Notes under the pieces: generated by a model
What the model was told of the DNA's origin: nothing
Database searches by the model: none
What the model saw: the letters and a program-made list of their open reading frames with translations, nothing else
Assembly (NCBI RefSeq): GCF_001279525.1
Contig: NZ_LGDY01000091.1
Location: 682,001-746,000 of the forward strand
Direction: 5' to 3'
Length of the DNA stretch: 64,000 bases
Origin: Nocardia sp. NRRL S-836
GTDB lineage: Bacteria > Actinomycetota > Actinomycetes > Mycobacteriales > Pseudonocardiaceae
Program-made: the position numbers and the translations under genes
Shown here: positions 1 to 10,600 of the stretch, one piece after another
Layout: every line of letters begins with the position of its first letter
How positions within the stretch are numbered: the first letter of the stretch is position 1

Positions 1-3000
1 GGCGTGCGTCCCGATTTCGTCGCCGGCCACTCCATCGGTGAGCTCACCGCCGCACACGTCGCCGGTGTCTGGACGCTGGCGGACGCGGCGAAGGTCGTCG
101 CCGCACGCGGCAGGCTCATGGAGGCACTCCCCACCGGCGGGGCCATGGTCAGCGTCCAAGCCGCGGAGGACGAGGTCCGCGCCGTGCTCACCGACGGCGT
201 GGAGATCGGCGCGGTCAACGGCCCGGACGCGGTGGTGCTGTCCGGCGACGAGGACGCGGTCCTCGCGGTCGCGGAGTCGTTCGCCGCGCAGGGCCGCAAG
301 ACCAAGCGGCTGCGCATGACCCACGCGTGCCACTCGGCGCGGATGGACGGCATGCTCGCCGAGTTCGCCGCGGTCGCCGGGAGCGTCTCCTACGGTGCCG
401 CGACGATTCCGGTGGTGTCCAACGTGACCGGCAAGCTGGCCGGCACCGGCGAGGTCACCGTGCCGGGGTACTGGCCGCACCACGTCCGCCACGCCGTCCG
501 CTTCGCCGACGCGATCACCTGGCTGCGCTCCGAGGGCGTCTCGCGGTTCGTCGAGCTGGGACCCGACGCGGTCCTGACCGCCATGGTCGCCCGCGTCCTG
601 CCCGACGAGGACGTGCTGGCCGTGCCGATGGCGCGCGCCGGCCGTTCCGAGCCGGTGACGGCGACGACCGCCCTCGCCACGCTGCACGTGCGCGGCGGAC
701 GCGTGGACTGGCGGACGTTCTTCGAGGGCACCGGCGCTCGCGCGGCGGAGCTGCCCACCTACGCGTTCCAGCACGACAGCTACTGGTTGAAGTCCGCGGG
801 CAGCGCGGGAGACCCGGCCGGGCTGGGCCTGACCGACGCCCGCCACCCGCTGGTGGGTGCGTCGGTGGCGCTGGCCGACGACTCGCGACTCGTCCTCACC
901 GGCCGGGTCTCGCTCTCGACCCACCCGTGGCTCGCGGACCACGTCGTCGCGGGCACGGCCGTCCTGCCGGGAACGGCACTGGTCGAGCTGGCGCTCCGTG
1001 CAGGCGACGAGGCCGGCTGCCCGCAGCTGGAGGAGCTCACCCTGCACGAGCCGGTGTTCCTGGACGGCGCACGCGACCTCCAGGTCGTGCTGGCCGCGCC
1101 GGACGAGTCGGGCCGCCGGTCGGTGTCCCTGCACTCCCGCGCCGGCGAGGGGGACTGGGCCCAGCACGCCTCCGGCACGCTCGCCCCGTCCGTCGTGCCG
1201 CCGGACTTCGACCTCACCGAGTGGCCCCCGCGTGGCGCCACCGCCGTCGACCTGGCCGACGTGTACGAAGCCTTCGCCCGCAACGGCCTGGAGTACGGGA
1301 CGGTGTTCCGCGGCCTGCGGACGGCCTGGCGCCTCGGCGACGAGCTCTACGCGGAGCTGCGGCTGCCCGAGGAGGGCGAGGCGCGCAAGGACGCCGAGCG
1401 GTTCGGCCTGCACCCGGCGCTGCTCGACGCCTGCCTGCACGCCATCGGTCTCACGGCGGACGAGGACTCCGGTCCTCGGGTGCCCTACCTGTGGCAGGAC
1501 GTCGCCTTGCACGCGGTCGGCGCCACCACGCTGCGGTTGCGGCTGTCCCCCGGCCGGTCGGACGCGGTCACTCTCCGGGTCGCTGACGGCGTCGGTGCCC
1601 CGGTGGCCACCATCGGCGCGCTCGTGCTGCGCCGGATCAGCGCCGAGCAGTTCAGGACAGCCGAGCCGAGTGGCCTGGAGTCCCTGTACCACCTTCAGTG
1701 GAAAGCGCTTTCCGCTTCCGGCGAGTACGACGTCGAGTGGATCTTCGCGGACGAGCTGGCCGACGACGTCGCGCCTCCGCCGGTTGTCGTGCTCCCGGTC
1801 CGCACTGGTGCCGTCGACCTGGCGGGCACCGCCGACCTGACGGGCACCGTCGACCTGACGGGCAGCGCCGACCTGACGGGCAGCGCCGACCCGGCCGCCA
1901 CCGGCGACTCGGCGGCCACCGCCGACGTGGCGGGTGCCGCCGACGTGACGGGCAGCGCGGACGTGGTGGGCAGGGTGGACGTCGCGGACGTGCCGGGCAG
2001 CGTTGAGGTCGCGGGCACCGCCGACCTGACGGGCAGCGTGGACGTGGCGGGCACCGCACTGGCGGAGACCACCCGCGTCCTCGCCGTGCTGCAGCGGTGG
2101 AGCACCGAGGAACGCCTGCACGGCGCCACCCTGGTGGTGCTCACCCGCGACGCGGCCGGCACGGACCGGGTCGATCCGGCGGCCGCCGCCGTCTGGGGCC
2201 TGGTGCGGTCGGCCCAGTCCGAGCACCCCGGCCGGTACGTGCTGATCGACACCGACGCGGAGCCGACCTCCGCGCAGCTGGCGGCGGCCCTGTCCACCGG
2301 CGAGCCGCAGCTGCTGTTGCGTGGCGGCGAGTTCGCGGCGCCGCGGCTGGCCGCACTGCCGGCGGAGGACGAGCTCGTTCCCCCGGCGAGCGAGGCCTGG
2401 CGACTGGGCATGACCGGTCGCGGCACCCTGGACAACCTGCGCCTGGAGCCGCACCCGCAGGCGCTGGAACCGTTGGCGGCCAACGACGTCCGGATCGCCG
2501 TCGCCGCGGCCGGCCTGAACTTCCGCGACGTGCTCAACGTGCTCGGCATGTTCGACGGCGAGCCCGGTCCCCTCGGCAACGAGGTGGCGGGCGTGGTGGT
2601 CGAGGTCGGGTCCGGGGTGACGGACCTGGCGGTCGGCGAGGCCGTGATGGGCGTGGCGGCCGGAGGCATCGGTACGGTCGCCGTCGCGCCCCGCTCTTAC
2701 GTGACGCGGGTTCCCGACGGCTGGCCGTTCGAGACCGCGGCCTCGGTCCCGCTGGTGTTCCTGACCGCCTACTACGGGCTCACGGAGCTGGCCGGGCTCA
2801 GCGCGGGCGAGTCGGTGCTGATCCACGCGGCCGCAGGCGGCGTCGGCATGGCCGCGGTGCAGATCGCACGGCACCTCGGCGCGGAGGTCTACGCCACCGC
2901 GAGCACGGGCAAGCAGCACGTCCTGCGCGCGGCCGGGCTCGACGACGGCCACATCGCCGACTCCCGCACGCTCGACTTCGAGCAGCACTTCACGACCACC

Positions 3001-4665
3001 AGCGGCGGGCGCGGCGTCGACGTCGTGCTGGACGCGCTGACCGGTGAGTTCGTCGACGCCTCGCTGCGGCTGCTGCCGCGCGGCGGCCGGTTCATGGAGA
3101 TGGGCAAGGCGGGGCTGCGCGACCCGAACGAGGTCGCCGCGCGCCACCCCGGAGTCCGTTACCGGCCCTTCGACCTGATCGAGGCCGCGCCGGAGCTGCT
3201 CACCCGGATGTGGGCCGAGGTGGTCGAGCTGTTCGACCGCGGGGTGCTCACGCCGTTGCCGACCCGCCTCTGGGACGTGCGGCGCGCACCGGAGGCGTTC
3301 CGCTTCCTCAGCCAGGCCAAGCACATCGGCAAGCTGGTGCTCACGATCCCGGGCGGTCCCGAGCCGGACGGCACCGTGCTGATCACCGGTGGCACCGGCG
3401 ACCTCGGCGGCGTGCTCGCCCGGCACCTGGTGACCGAGCACGGGGTCCGGCACCTGCTCCTGACCAGCCGGCGCGGCCCGGACGCACCCGGTGCCGCCGA
3501 GCTGGTCGCCGACCTGACCGGCCTGGGCGCCGAGGTCACCGTCGTCGCCTGCGATGTCGCCTCCCGCGAGGCCGTGGCGGACCTGCTCGGCGCGATTCCG
3601 GCCGAGCACCCGCTGACCGGTGTCGTGCACGCGGCGGGCGTCCTCGACGACGGCCTGGTCGACGCGCTCACCCCGGAGCGGCTGGACCGCGTCTTCGCAC
3701 CCAAGGTCGACGCGGCCTGGCACCTGCACGAGCTGACCCGGCACCTGCCGCTGCGCTGGTTCGTCCTGTTCTCCTCGGCCGCCGGGGTGCTGGGCAACGC
3801 GGGACAGGCCAACTACGCCGCTGCCAACAGCTTCCTCGACGCCCTGGCCACCCGCCGCCGCGGTGACGGCCTGGCCGCTCACTCGATCGCGTGGGGCCTG
3901 TGGTCGGGCGGCATGGGCGGCCGGCTCGGCGAGGAGGGCGAGGAACGCCTGCGCCGCAGCGGTTTCCCGCCCATCACGGCCGCCGAGGGCATGACGATGT
4001 TCGACCTCGCCGTCGGCACCGCGCACCCGGTCCTGCTCGCACTGCGGGTCGACCGCGCCACGGCCCGTGCCACCGCCTCGGACGCGTCCCTGTCCCCGTT
4101 GCTGCGCAGCCTGGTCGGCACCTCGGGCCGGGTGCGGGCCAAGGCGGCCACCGCGCAGCAGGACGGCGAGCTGCTCCGGAAGCTCGCGGAACTGACCGCG
4201 GCCCAGCGTGAGGAGTTCCTGCTCGACCTGGTCCGGCGGGAGGCCGCACTGGTGCTGGGCAGGACGGGCGCGGACAGCGTCGAACCCGCCCGCGGCTTCA
4301 GCGACCTCGGGTTCGACTCGCTGACGTCGGTCGAGTTCCGCAACCGCCTCAGCGCCGCCACCGGGCTGCGGCTGTCCTCCACGCTGGTCTTCGACTACCC
4401 GAGCCCGGCCGCGCTGGCCGCGTTCCTGCACACCGAACTGGCCGGTGCCGCCGAACCGGCGGGCACCGCGCTGATCGACCAGATAGGCCGGCTGGAGGCG
4501 ATGCTCGCCGCCACCGATCCGGACGACATCGAGGTCGACCGGCGTTTGCAGCGCCTGCTGTCCGACTGGACGGCCAAGCGCACGGACGGGGGCGGAGCCG
4601 ATCTCGACACCGCGACCCCGGACACCATCCTCGCGCTGATCGACCACGAGTTCGGCACGCGCTGA
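1..4665 (+). CDS. Type I polyketide synthase, partial (AT-DH-ER-KR-ACP plus docking domain)
   Basis: The 5' end is missing: the window opens inside an acyltransferase, at its GHSIGE active site (Ser codon 31-33). Domains in order: AT; DH with an intact HxxxGxxxxP motif (His 940-942) and its Asp partner (1426-1428); ER with a nucleotide-binding AAAGGVG motif near 2830-2850; KR from about 3370 with TGGTGDLG, a VLDDG B-type signature and the YAAAN Tyr at 3814-3816; ACP with GFDSL (Ser 4318-4320); then a C-terminal helical docking tail. It should add one extender and reduce the beta-carbon fully. The AT substrate motif reads HACH, close to the HAFH of malonyl-type ATs. Between DH and ER, in the structural half of the KR, sits an unusual hexapeptide-repeat insert (about 1800-2055). 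The stop lies 30 bases before the next PKS gene, so the two are surely cotranscribed and dock to one another. Confidence 0.97.
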   Translation, partial: GVRPDFVAGHSIGELTAAHVAGVWTLADAAKVVAARGRLMEALPTGGAMVSVQAAEDEVRAVLTDGVEIGAVNGPDAVVLSGDEDAVLAVAESFAAQGRKTKRLRMTHACHSARMDGMLAEFAAVAGSVSYGAATIPVVSNVTGKLAGTGEVTVPGYWPHHVRHAVRFADAITWLRSEGVSRFVELGPDAVLTAMVARVLPDEDVLAVPMARAGRSEPVTATTALATLHVRGGRVDWRTFFEGTGARAAELPTYAFQHDSYWLKSAGSAGDPAGLGLTDARHPLVGASVALADDSRLVLTGRVSLSTHPWLADHVVAGTAVLPGTALVELALRAGDEAGCPQLEELTLHEPVFLDGARDLQVVLAAPDESGRRSVSLHSRAGEGDWAQHASGTLAPSVVPPDFDLTEWPPRGATAVDLADVYEAFARNGLEYGTVFRGLRTAWRLGDELYAELRLPEEGEARKDAERFGLHPALLDACLHAIGLTADEDSGPRVPYLWQDVALHAVGATTLRLRLSPGRSDAVTLRVADGVGAPVATIGALVLRRISAEQFRTAEPSGLESLYHLQWKALSASGEYDVEWIFADELADDVAPPPVVVLPVRTGAVDLAGTADLTGTVDLTGSADLTGSADPAATGDSAATADVAGAADVTGSADVVGRVDVADVPGSVEVAGTADLTGSVDVAGTALAETTRVLAVLQRWSTEERLHGATLVVLTRDAAGTDRVDPAAAAVWGLVRSAQSEHPGRYVLIDTDAEPTSAQLAAALSTGEPQLLLRGGEFAAPRLAALPAEDELVPPASEAWRLGMTGRGTLDNLRLEPHPQALEPLAANDVRIAVAAAGLNFRDVLNVLGMFDGEPGPLGNEVAGVVVEVGSGVTDLAVGEAVMGVAAGGIGTVAVAPRSYVTRVPDGWPFETAASVPLVFLTAYYGLTELAGLSAGESVLIHAAAGGVGMAAVQIARHLGAEVYATASTGKQHVLRAAGLDDGHIADSRTLDFEQHFTTTSGGRGVDVVLDALTGEFVDASLRLLPRGGRFMEMGKAGLRDPNEVAARHPGVRYRPFDLIEAAPELLTRMWAEVVELFDRGVLTPLPTRLWDVRRAPEAFRFLSQAKHIGKLVLTIPGGPEPDGTVLITGGTGDLGGVLARHLVTEHGVRHLLLTSRRGPDAPGAAELVADLTGLGAEVTVVACDVASREAVADLLGAIPAEHPLTGVVHAAGVLDDGLVDALTPERLDRVFAPKVDAAWHLHELTRHLPLRWFVLFSSAAGVLGNAGQANYAAANSFLDALATRRRGDGLAAHSIAWGLWSGGMGGRLGEEGEERLRRSGFPPITAAEGMTMFDLAVGTAHPVLLALRVDRATARATASDASLSPLLRSLVGTSGRVRAKAATAQQDGELLRKLAELTAAQREEFLLDLVRREAALVLGRTGADSVEPARGFSDLGFDSLTSVEFRNRLSAATGLRLSSTLVFDYPSPAALAAFLHTELAGAAEPAGTALIDQIGRLEAMLAATDPDDIEVDRRLQRLLSDWTAKRTDGGGADLDTATPDTILALIDHEFGTR
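1800..2058 (+). repeat. Tandem hexapeptide-coding repeat inside the PKS
   Basis: Roughly 14 imperfect copies of an 18-base unit encode a run built on (A/V)D(L/V)(T/A)G(T/S), for example VDLTGS and ADLTGS. The array stays in frame and lies between the DH and ER domains, where the structural KR subdomain normally begins. It looks like replication-slippage expansion of a short linker. Confidence 0.85.
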
Positions 4666-4695
4666 CCAGCCCGGCCGTCATAGGAGCTGTGACCG

Positions 4696-7600
4696 ATGCC
4701 CACCGAAGAGCAGTACGTCGACTACCTCAAGCGAATGGCGACGGACCTGCGGGAGAGCCGCCGGCAGCTGCGGGAGTCGCAGGAACGCCACGCCGAGCCG
4801 ATCGCGATCATCGCGATGAGCTGCCGCTACCCCGGCGAGATCCGGTCGCCGCAGCAGCTGTGGGACCTCGTCAGCACCGAGGGCGACGCCGTGTCGCCGT
4901 TCCCCGCCAACCGCGGCTGGGACCTGGACGGGCTCTACGACCCGGACCCCGAGCGGCAGGGCACGACCTACGTCCGTGAGAGCGGTTTCCTGCACGACGC
5001 GGACGAGTTCGACGCGGAGCTGTTCGGCATCTCGCCGCGCGAGGCCGAGGCGACCGACCCGCAGCAGCGGCTGCTGCTGGAGACCGCGTGGGAGGCCGTC
5101 GAGAGCGCCGGCATCGACCCGGCCTCGCTGAAGGGCAGCGCCACCGGCGTGTTCGCCGGTGCCACCTACACCGAGTACGCCACCCGGCTCACCGCGGTGC
5201 CGGGGGAGTACGAGGGGTACCTCGCCACCGGGACGCTGGGCAGCGTGGTGTCCGGCCGGATCTCCTACGTGCTGGGCCTGCAGGGGCCGTCGGTGTCGAT
5301 CGACACGGCCTGCTCGTCCTCACTGGTCGCACTGCACCTGGCCGCCCACTCGCTGCGGACGGGGGAGTCCACGCTGGCCTTGGCCGGCGGCGTGACGGTC
5401 ATGTCCAGCCCCGGCCCGTTCGTCGACTTCTCCCGCCAGCGCGGGCTGGCCGCGAACGGGCGGTGCAAGCCGTTCGCCGCCGGTGCCGACGGCACGAACT
5501 GGGCCGAAGGCGCCGGGATGCTGGTGCTGGAGCGGTTGTCCGACGCCCGGCGCAACGGTCACCCGGTGCTGGCCGTGATCCGCGGCAGCGCGGTCAACTC
5601 CGACGGTGCGTCCCACGGCCTGACCGCCCCGAACGGGCCGTCCCAGCAGCGGGTGATCCGCCAGGCGCTGGCCAACGCGAAGCTGTCGCCGCCGGACGTG
5701 GACGCGGTCGAGGCGCACGGCACCGGCACGAAGCTCGGCGACCCCATCGAGGCGCAGGCCCTGCTGGCCACCTACGGCCAGGACCGCACCGAGCCGCTGT
5801 GGATCGGGTCGGTCAAGTCCAACATCGGGCACACGCAGTGCGCCGCGGGCGTCGCCGGGGTCATCAAGATGGTCGAGGCGATGCGGCACGGCGTCCTGCC
5901 GGCGAGCCTGCACGTCGACCGGCCGTCCGAGCACGTCGACTGGTCGGCCGGAACGGTCGCGCTGCTCTCGCGGCAGCGGCCGTGGCCGGAGACGGACCGG
6001 CCGCGCCGCGCGGGCGTGTCGTCGTTCGGCATCAGCGGCACCAACGCCCACGTGATCCTGGAGCAGGCGCCGGAAGAACCGCTGCCGCCACGTGAGGTGC
6101 ACGCACCGGCCGTGGTGCCGTACGTCCTGTCGGGGGCGTCGCCCGCCGCCGTGCGTGCCCAGGCCGCCGCGCTGCTGCCCAGCGTGGACGAGGTCCCGAA
6201 CGAGCCCGTCGACGTCGCGCTGTCGCTGGCCACCACCCGTGCGGCGATGGACCACCGCGCGGTCGTCGTCGGCGCCGACGCCGAGGAGCTGGTCGCCGGA
6301 CTGCGCGCGGTGGCCGACGGCGACGCCGGGGCGATCACCGGGTTCGCCACCGCCGGGAAACTGGCCGTGCTGTTCAGCGGCCAGGGGTCGCAGCAGCTCG
6401 GCATGGGCCGTGAGCTGCACGCCGCCTTCCCCGTGTTCGCCACCGCGTTCGACGAGGCCTGCGCGCACCTGCCGGGCGTGCGCGAGGTGGTGTTCGGCGA
6501 CGACGCGGAACGGCTGAACCGCACCGAGTTCGCCCAGCCCGCCCTGTTCGCCTTCGAGGTGGCGCTGTTCCGCCTGGTCACCTCGTGGGGTGTCGTCCCC
6601 GACCTCCTCGCCGGGCACTCGATCGGCGAGTTCGCCGCCGCCCACGTCGCCGGTGTGCTCTCCCTGGCCGACGCGGCGCGGCTGGTGCTGGCCCGCGGCC
6701 GGCTGATGCAGGCGCTGCCGGCCGGTGGCGCGATGGTGGCGGTCGAGGCGACCGAGGACGAGGTCCGCCCCCACCTGGGCGACGACGTGTGCCTGGCCGC
6801 GGTCAACGGCCCCCGCGCGGTGGTCCTGTCCGGCGCCGAGCAGGCCGTTCTCGCGGTGGCCGAGCGGTTCGCCGACCGCCGCACGACGCGGCTGAAGGTC
6901 TCGCACGCCTTCCACTCCGGCCTGATGGACCCGATGCTGGCCGAGTTCGCGGAGATCGCCCGTGACGTCACCTACGCCGAGCCCGCCATCCCGGTGGTCT
7001 CCACGCTGACCGGTGAGCTCGCCGACCGGCTGACCGACCCGGCGTACTGGGTCGAGCACGCCCGTGAGGCGGTGCGGTTCGCCGACGCCCTCCAGACCCT
7101 GCGCAAGCGCGGTGTGACCGCGTTCCTGGAGCTGGGACCGGACGCTCCGCTGACCGCGATGGGCCGGTCCGCCCTGGCCGACGACGCGGTGTTCGCCGCC
7201 GCCCAGCGCAAGGACCGCGATCCGGTCGAGGTGCTCGTCCGCGCGCTCGGCGCGTTGCACGTCAACGGCATCGGCGTCGACTGGGCCGCCTACCTCGCCG
7301 GCACCGGTGCCCGCACCGTCTCCCTGCCGACGTACCCGTTCCAGCGCAAGCGCTACTGGCTGGAGGACGCCGGAGACGGCACGGCCGCCACCGGTGGCGA
7401 GGACGCCCGGTTCTGGTCCGTCGTGGCGAACGGCGACGCCGGGGAGCTGGCCGCCGAGCTGGAGCTGCCCAACGCGCAGGTCCCGCTGGATGACGTCCTG
7501 CCGGCACTGGCGCGCTGGCGCACCTCCCGTGCGAACGAGTCCGAAGCGGACGCTCTGGGATATCACGTGCGGTGGAAGCCGTTCGCGCCGGAACCGGCGG

Positions 7601-10600
7601 TGGCGTCCGGGCGCTGGCTGCTGGTGTCCTCCGCGCGGTCCGGCGACTGGACCGAGGCCGCCGCGGCCGCACTGCGCGGAGCCGACGTCGACCGCGTGGT
7701 GCTCGACGCACCCGACCGGGCCGCCGTGGCCGCCGCGCTGGACGGCGTCCCGGAGTTCGACGGTGTGCTCTCCCTGGTGGCGCTGGACGAGCACGAGAAC
7801 GACGGCCTGTCCTTCGGAGCCGAGGCAACACTGTCGTTGGTGCAGGAACTGGCCGCCCGTGAGCTCACCACTCCTCTGTGGACGGTCACGCGGCAAGCGG
7901 TGGCGACCGGCCCGCACGAGGCGCCGGACTCCGCGGTCCAGGCCCAGCTCTGGGGCTTCGGCAGGGCCGCCGCGCTGGAGCACCCGCGGTTGTGGGGCGG
8001 GCTTGTCGACGTTCCGGCCGAGCCGTCCGAACGGCTCAGCGCACTCCTCGGTGCCGTGGTCACGGGACCGCGCGGCGAGGACCAGGTCGCGCTCCGCGGT
8101 GCGGGCGCGTTCGGCCGTCGCCTGGTGCACGCCGAGAACGCCGGCCCGGCGCGCTCCTGGAAGCCGCGCGGCACCGTTCTGGTCACCGGCGGCACCGGCG
8201 GTCTCGGTGGGGTGGTCGCCCGCTGGCTGGTCGAGGCGGGCGCGGACCACGTCGTCCTGGTCTCCCGGACCGGCGAGAACGCGCCGGGTGCGGAGGTCCT
8301 GCGCGAGCAGCTGGGCGCCAAGGGCACCGTCATCGCCTGCGACGTCGCCGACCGCGACTCGCTCAAGGACGTCCTCGACGGCGTCCGCGCCGACCTGCGC
8401 GCCGTGTTCCACCTCGCGGGCGTCCTCGAAATCGGGCAGATAGAGACGATCGGCCGCACATCCTACACGGAAGCGTTGCGCGCCAAGGTGATCGGCACGC
8501 GCAACCTCGAAGAGCTGACCGACGGGCTCGACCTGGACGCCTTCGTGTTGTTCTCCTCCATCGCCGCCTCCGTCGGCAACCCCGCGCAGAGCGTGTACGG
8601 CGCCGCGAACGCCTACCTGGAGGCCGTCGCCCAGCAGCGCCGGTTCCGCGGCCTGCCGGCCACGTCCGTCGCCTGGGGCCGGTGGGGCGAGGTCGGCATG
8701 GGCGTCAGCGGCCAGGCCGACCAGCTGCTCAGCGACCTCGGCGTGCCGACGATGGCACCGGACCTGGGTGTCGCCGCGCTGCGGCGGGCGCTCGGTCGTG
8801 AGGAGACCGCGCTGACCGTGGCGGCGTTCGAGTGGGCGAAGTTCGCACCGCCGTTCGCGGCACTGCGGCCGAGCCCCCTGCTCGCCGACCTGCCCGAGGT
8901 GCTGGCGATCGCCGAGGCCGACGCGCGGCGTGCCGAGGAGGGCGCCGAGGTCACCACGGCGTGGCGGACGCGGCTCGCCGGCCTGCCCCAGGCCGAGCGC
9001 GAACGCGTGCTGCACCGGCTCGTGCTCACCCACACCTCCGCCGTGCTGGGCCACGACGAGGAGGTCAGCGCCCAGCAGCTGTTCACCAAGCTGGGCATCG
9101 ACTCGCTCACCGCGGTCGAGCTGCGCGGCCGCCTCAACGCAGAGACAGGGCTGGCGCTGCCGCCCACCGTCGTGTTCGACCACCCGAGCCCGGCCGCCCT
9201 CGTCACCCACCTGCTCACGGAGCTCGGTCCGCGGGAACAGCCGTCGGCGCCGAAGGCCGCCGTGCGCGCGAACTCCTCGCAGGGTCAGGAGATCGCCGTG
9301 GTCGGCATGTCCGCCCGGTTCGCGGGCGGCAGCGACACGGTCGACGAGTACTGGCAGAACCTGATGCAGGGCAAGGACCTGGTGAGCCTGGCCCCGGCGA
9401 ACCGCTGGAACGCCGCCGACTTCCTGGACCCCGACCGCACCGCTCCGGGCAAGGCCTACACCCAGCACGGCGCGTTCGTCACCGACATCGCGGGCTGGGA
9501 CGCCACGTTCTTCGGGCTCTCGCAGCAGGAGGCCCGCCGCACCGACCCGAGCTTCCGGTTGCTCATGGAGCTGGTCTGGGAGGCGCTGGAGGACGCCGCG
9601 CTGACCGCGGAGGAACTGCGCGGCAGCCGCACCGGCGTGTTCGCCGGGCTGATCGACACCATCCAGTACAGCATGCGCCAGCTGGAGGCCGACGGCGCCG
9701 AGGCCGGGGACGACCCGTACTTCGGCCTGGGCAGCTCGCTGTCCGCGGCCGCCGGCCGGATCGCGCACCAGCTCGACCTGCGCGGCCCCTGCCTCACCGT
9801 GGACACCGCGTGCTCCTCCGCGCTCAGCGCCATGCACCTGGCCGTGCAGAGCCTGCGCCGCGGCGAGTGCGACATCGCGATCGTCGGCGCCTCCTCCACG
9901 ATGATCAACCCGGAGGTGTTCGTCCAGTCCTGCAAGATGAGCATGCTCGCCGCCGACGGTCGCACGAAGACGTTCGACGAGTCCGCCGACGGTTACGTGA
10001 TCGGCGAGGGCGGCGGCGTGGTCGTGCTGCGCCGCGTTCAGGACGCCGCACCGGGGCAGCGCGTCCGCGCGTTGATCCGCGGCACGGCGACCAACCAGGA
10101 CGGGCGCAGCAACGGCCTCACCGCACCCAACCGGGCCGCGCAGATCGCGGTCATCCGTGCCGCCCACGCCGACGCGGGCGTGCGGACGGACGACATCGGC
10201 TACGTCGAGGCGCACGGCTCCGGCACGCAGCTCGGCGACGCCATCGAGTTCACCGCCCTGCAGGAGGTCTTCGGCGAGCGGTCCGCGCCGGAACCGCTGT
10301 ACGTGGGCGCGGTCAAGTCCAACGTCGGCCACACCCTGGCCGCCGCCGGGATGGCCGGTCTGGTGAAGACCGTGCTCGCGCTGGAACACGGCCAGATCCC
10401 GGCCAACCTGCACCTGACCACGCCCAACCCGGTCGTCACCCTGGACGGCCCGGTCCGGCCCGTGCAGACCGCGCGGCCGTTCCCCGCGGACGCCGACGGC
10501 GTGCTGCGAGCGGGCGTCAGCTCGTTCGGCTGGTCGGGGTCGAACGTCCACTTCGTACTGGAGCAGGCACCGCAGAGCCCTGCGCCGCAACCGGGTCCGC

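Noticed and set aside
8160..8720. Stereochemical type of the first KR in the two-module PKS
   Set aside because: It has neither the LDD motif of B-type nor the Trp eight residues before the Tyr of A-type, so no call was made.
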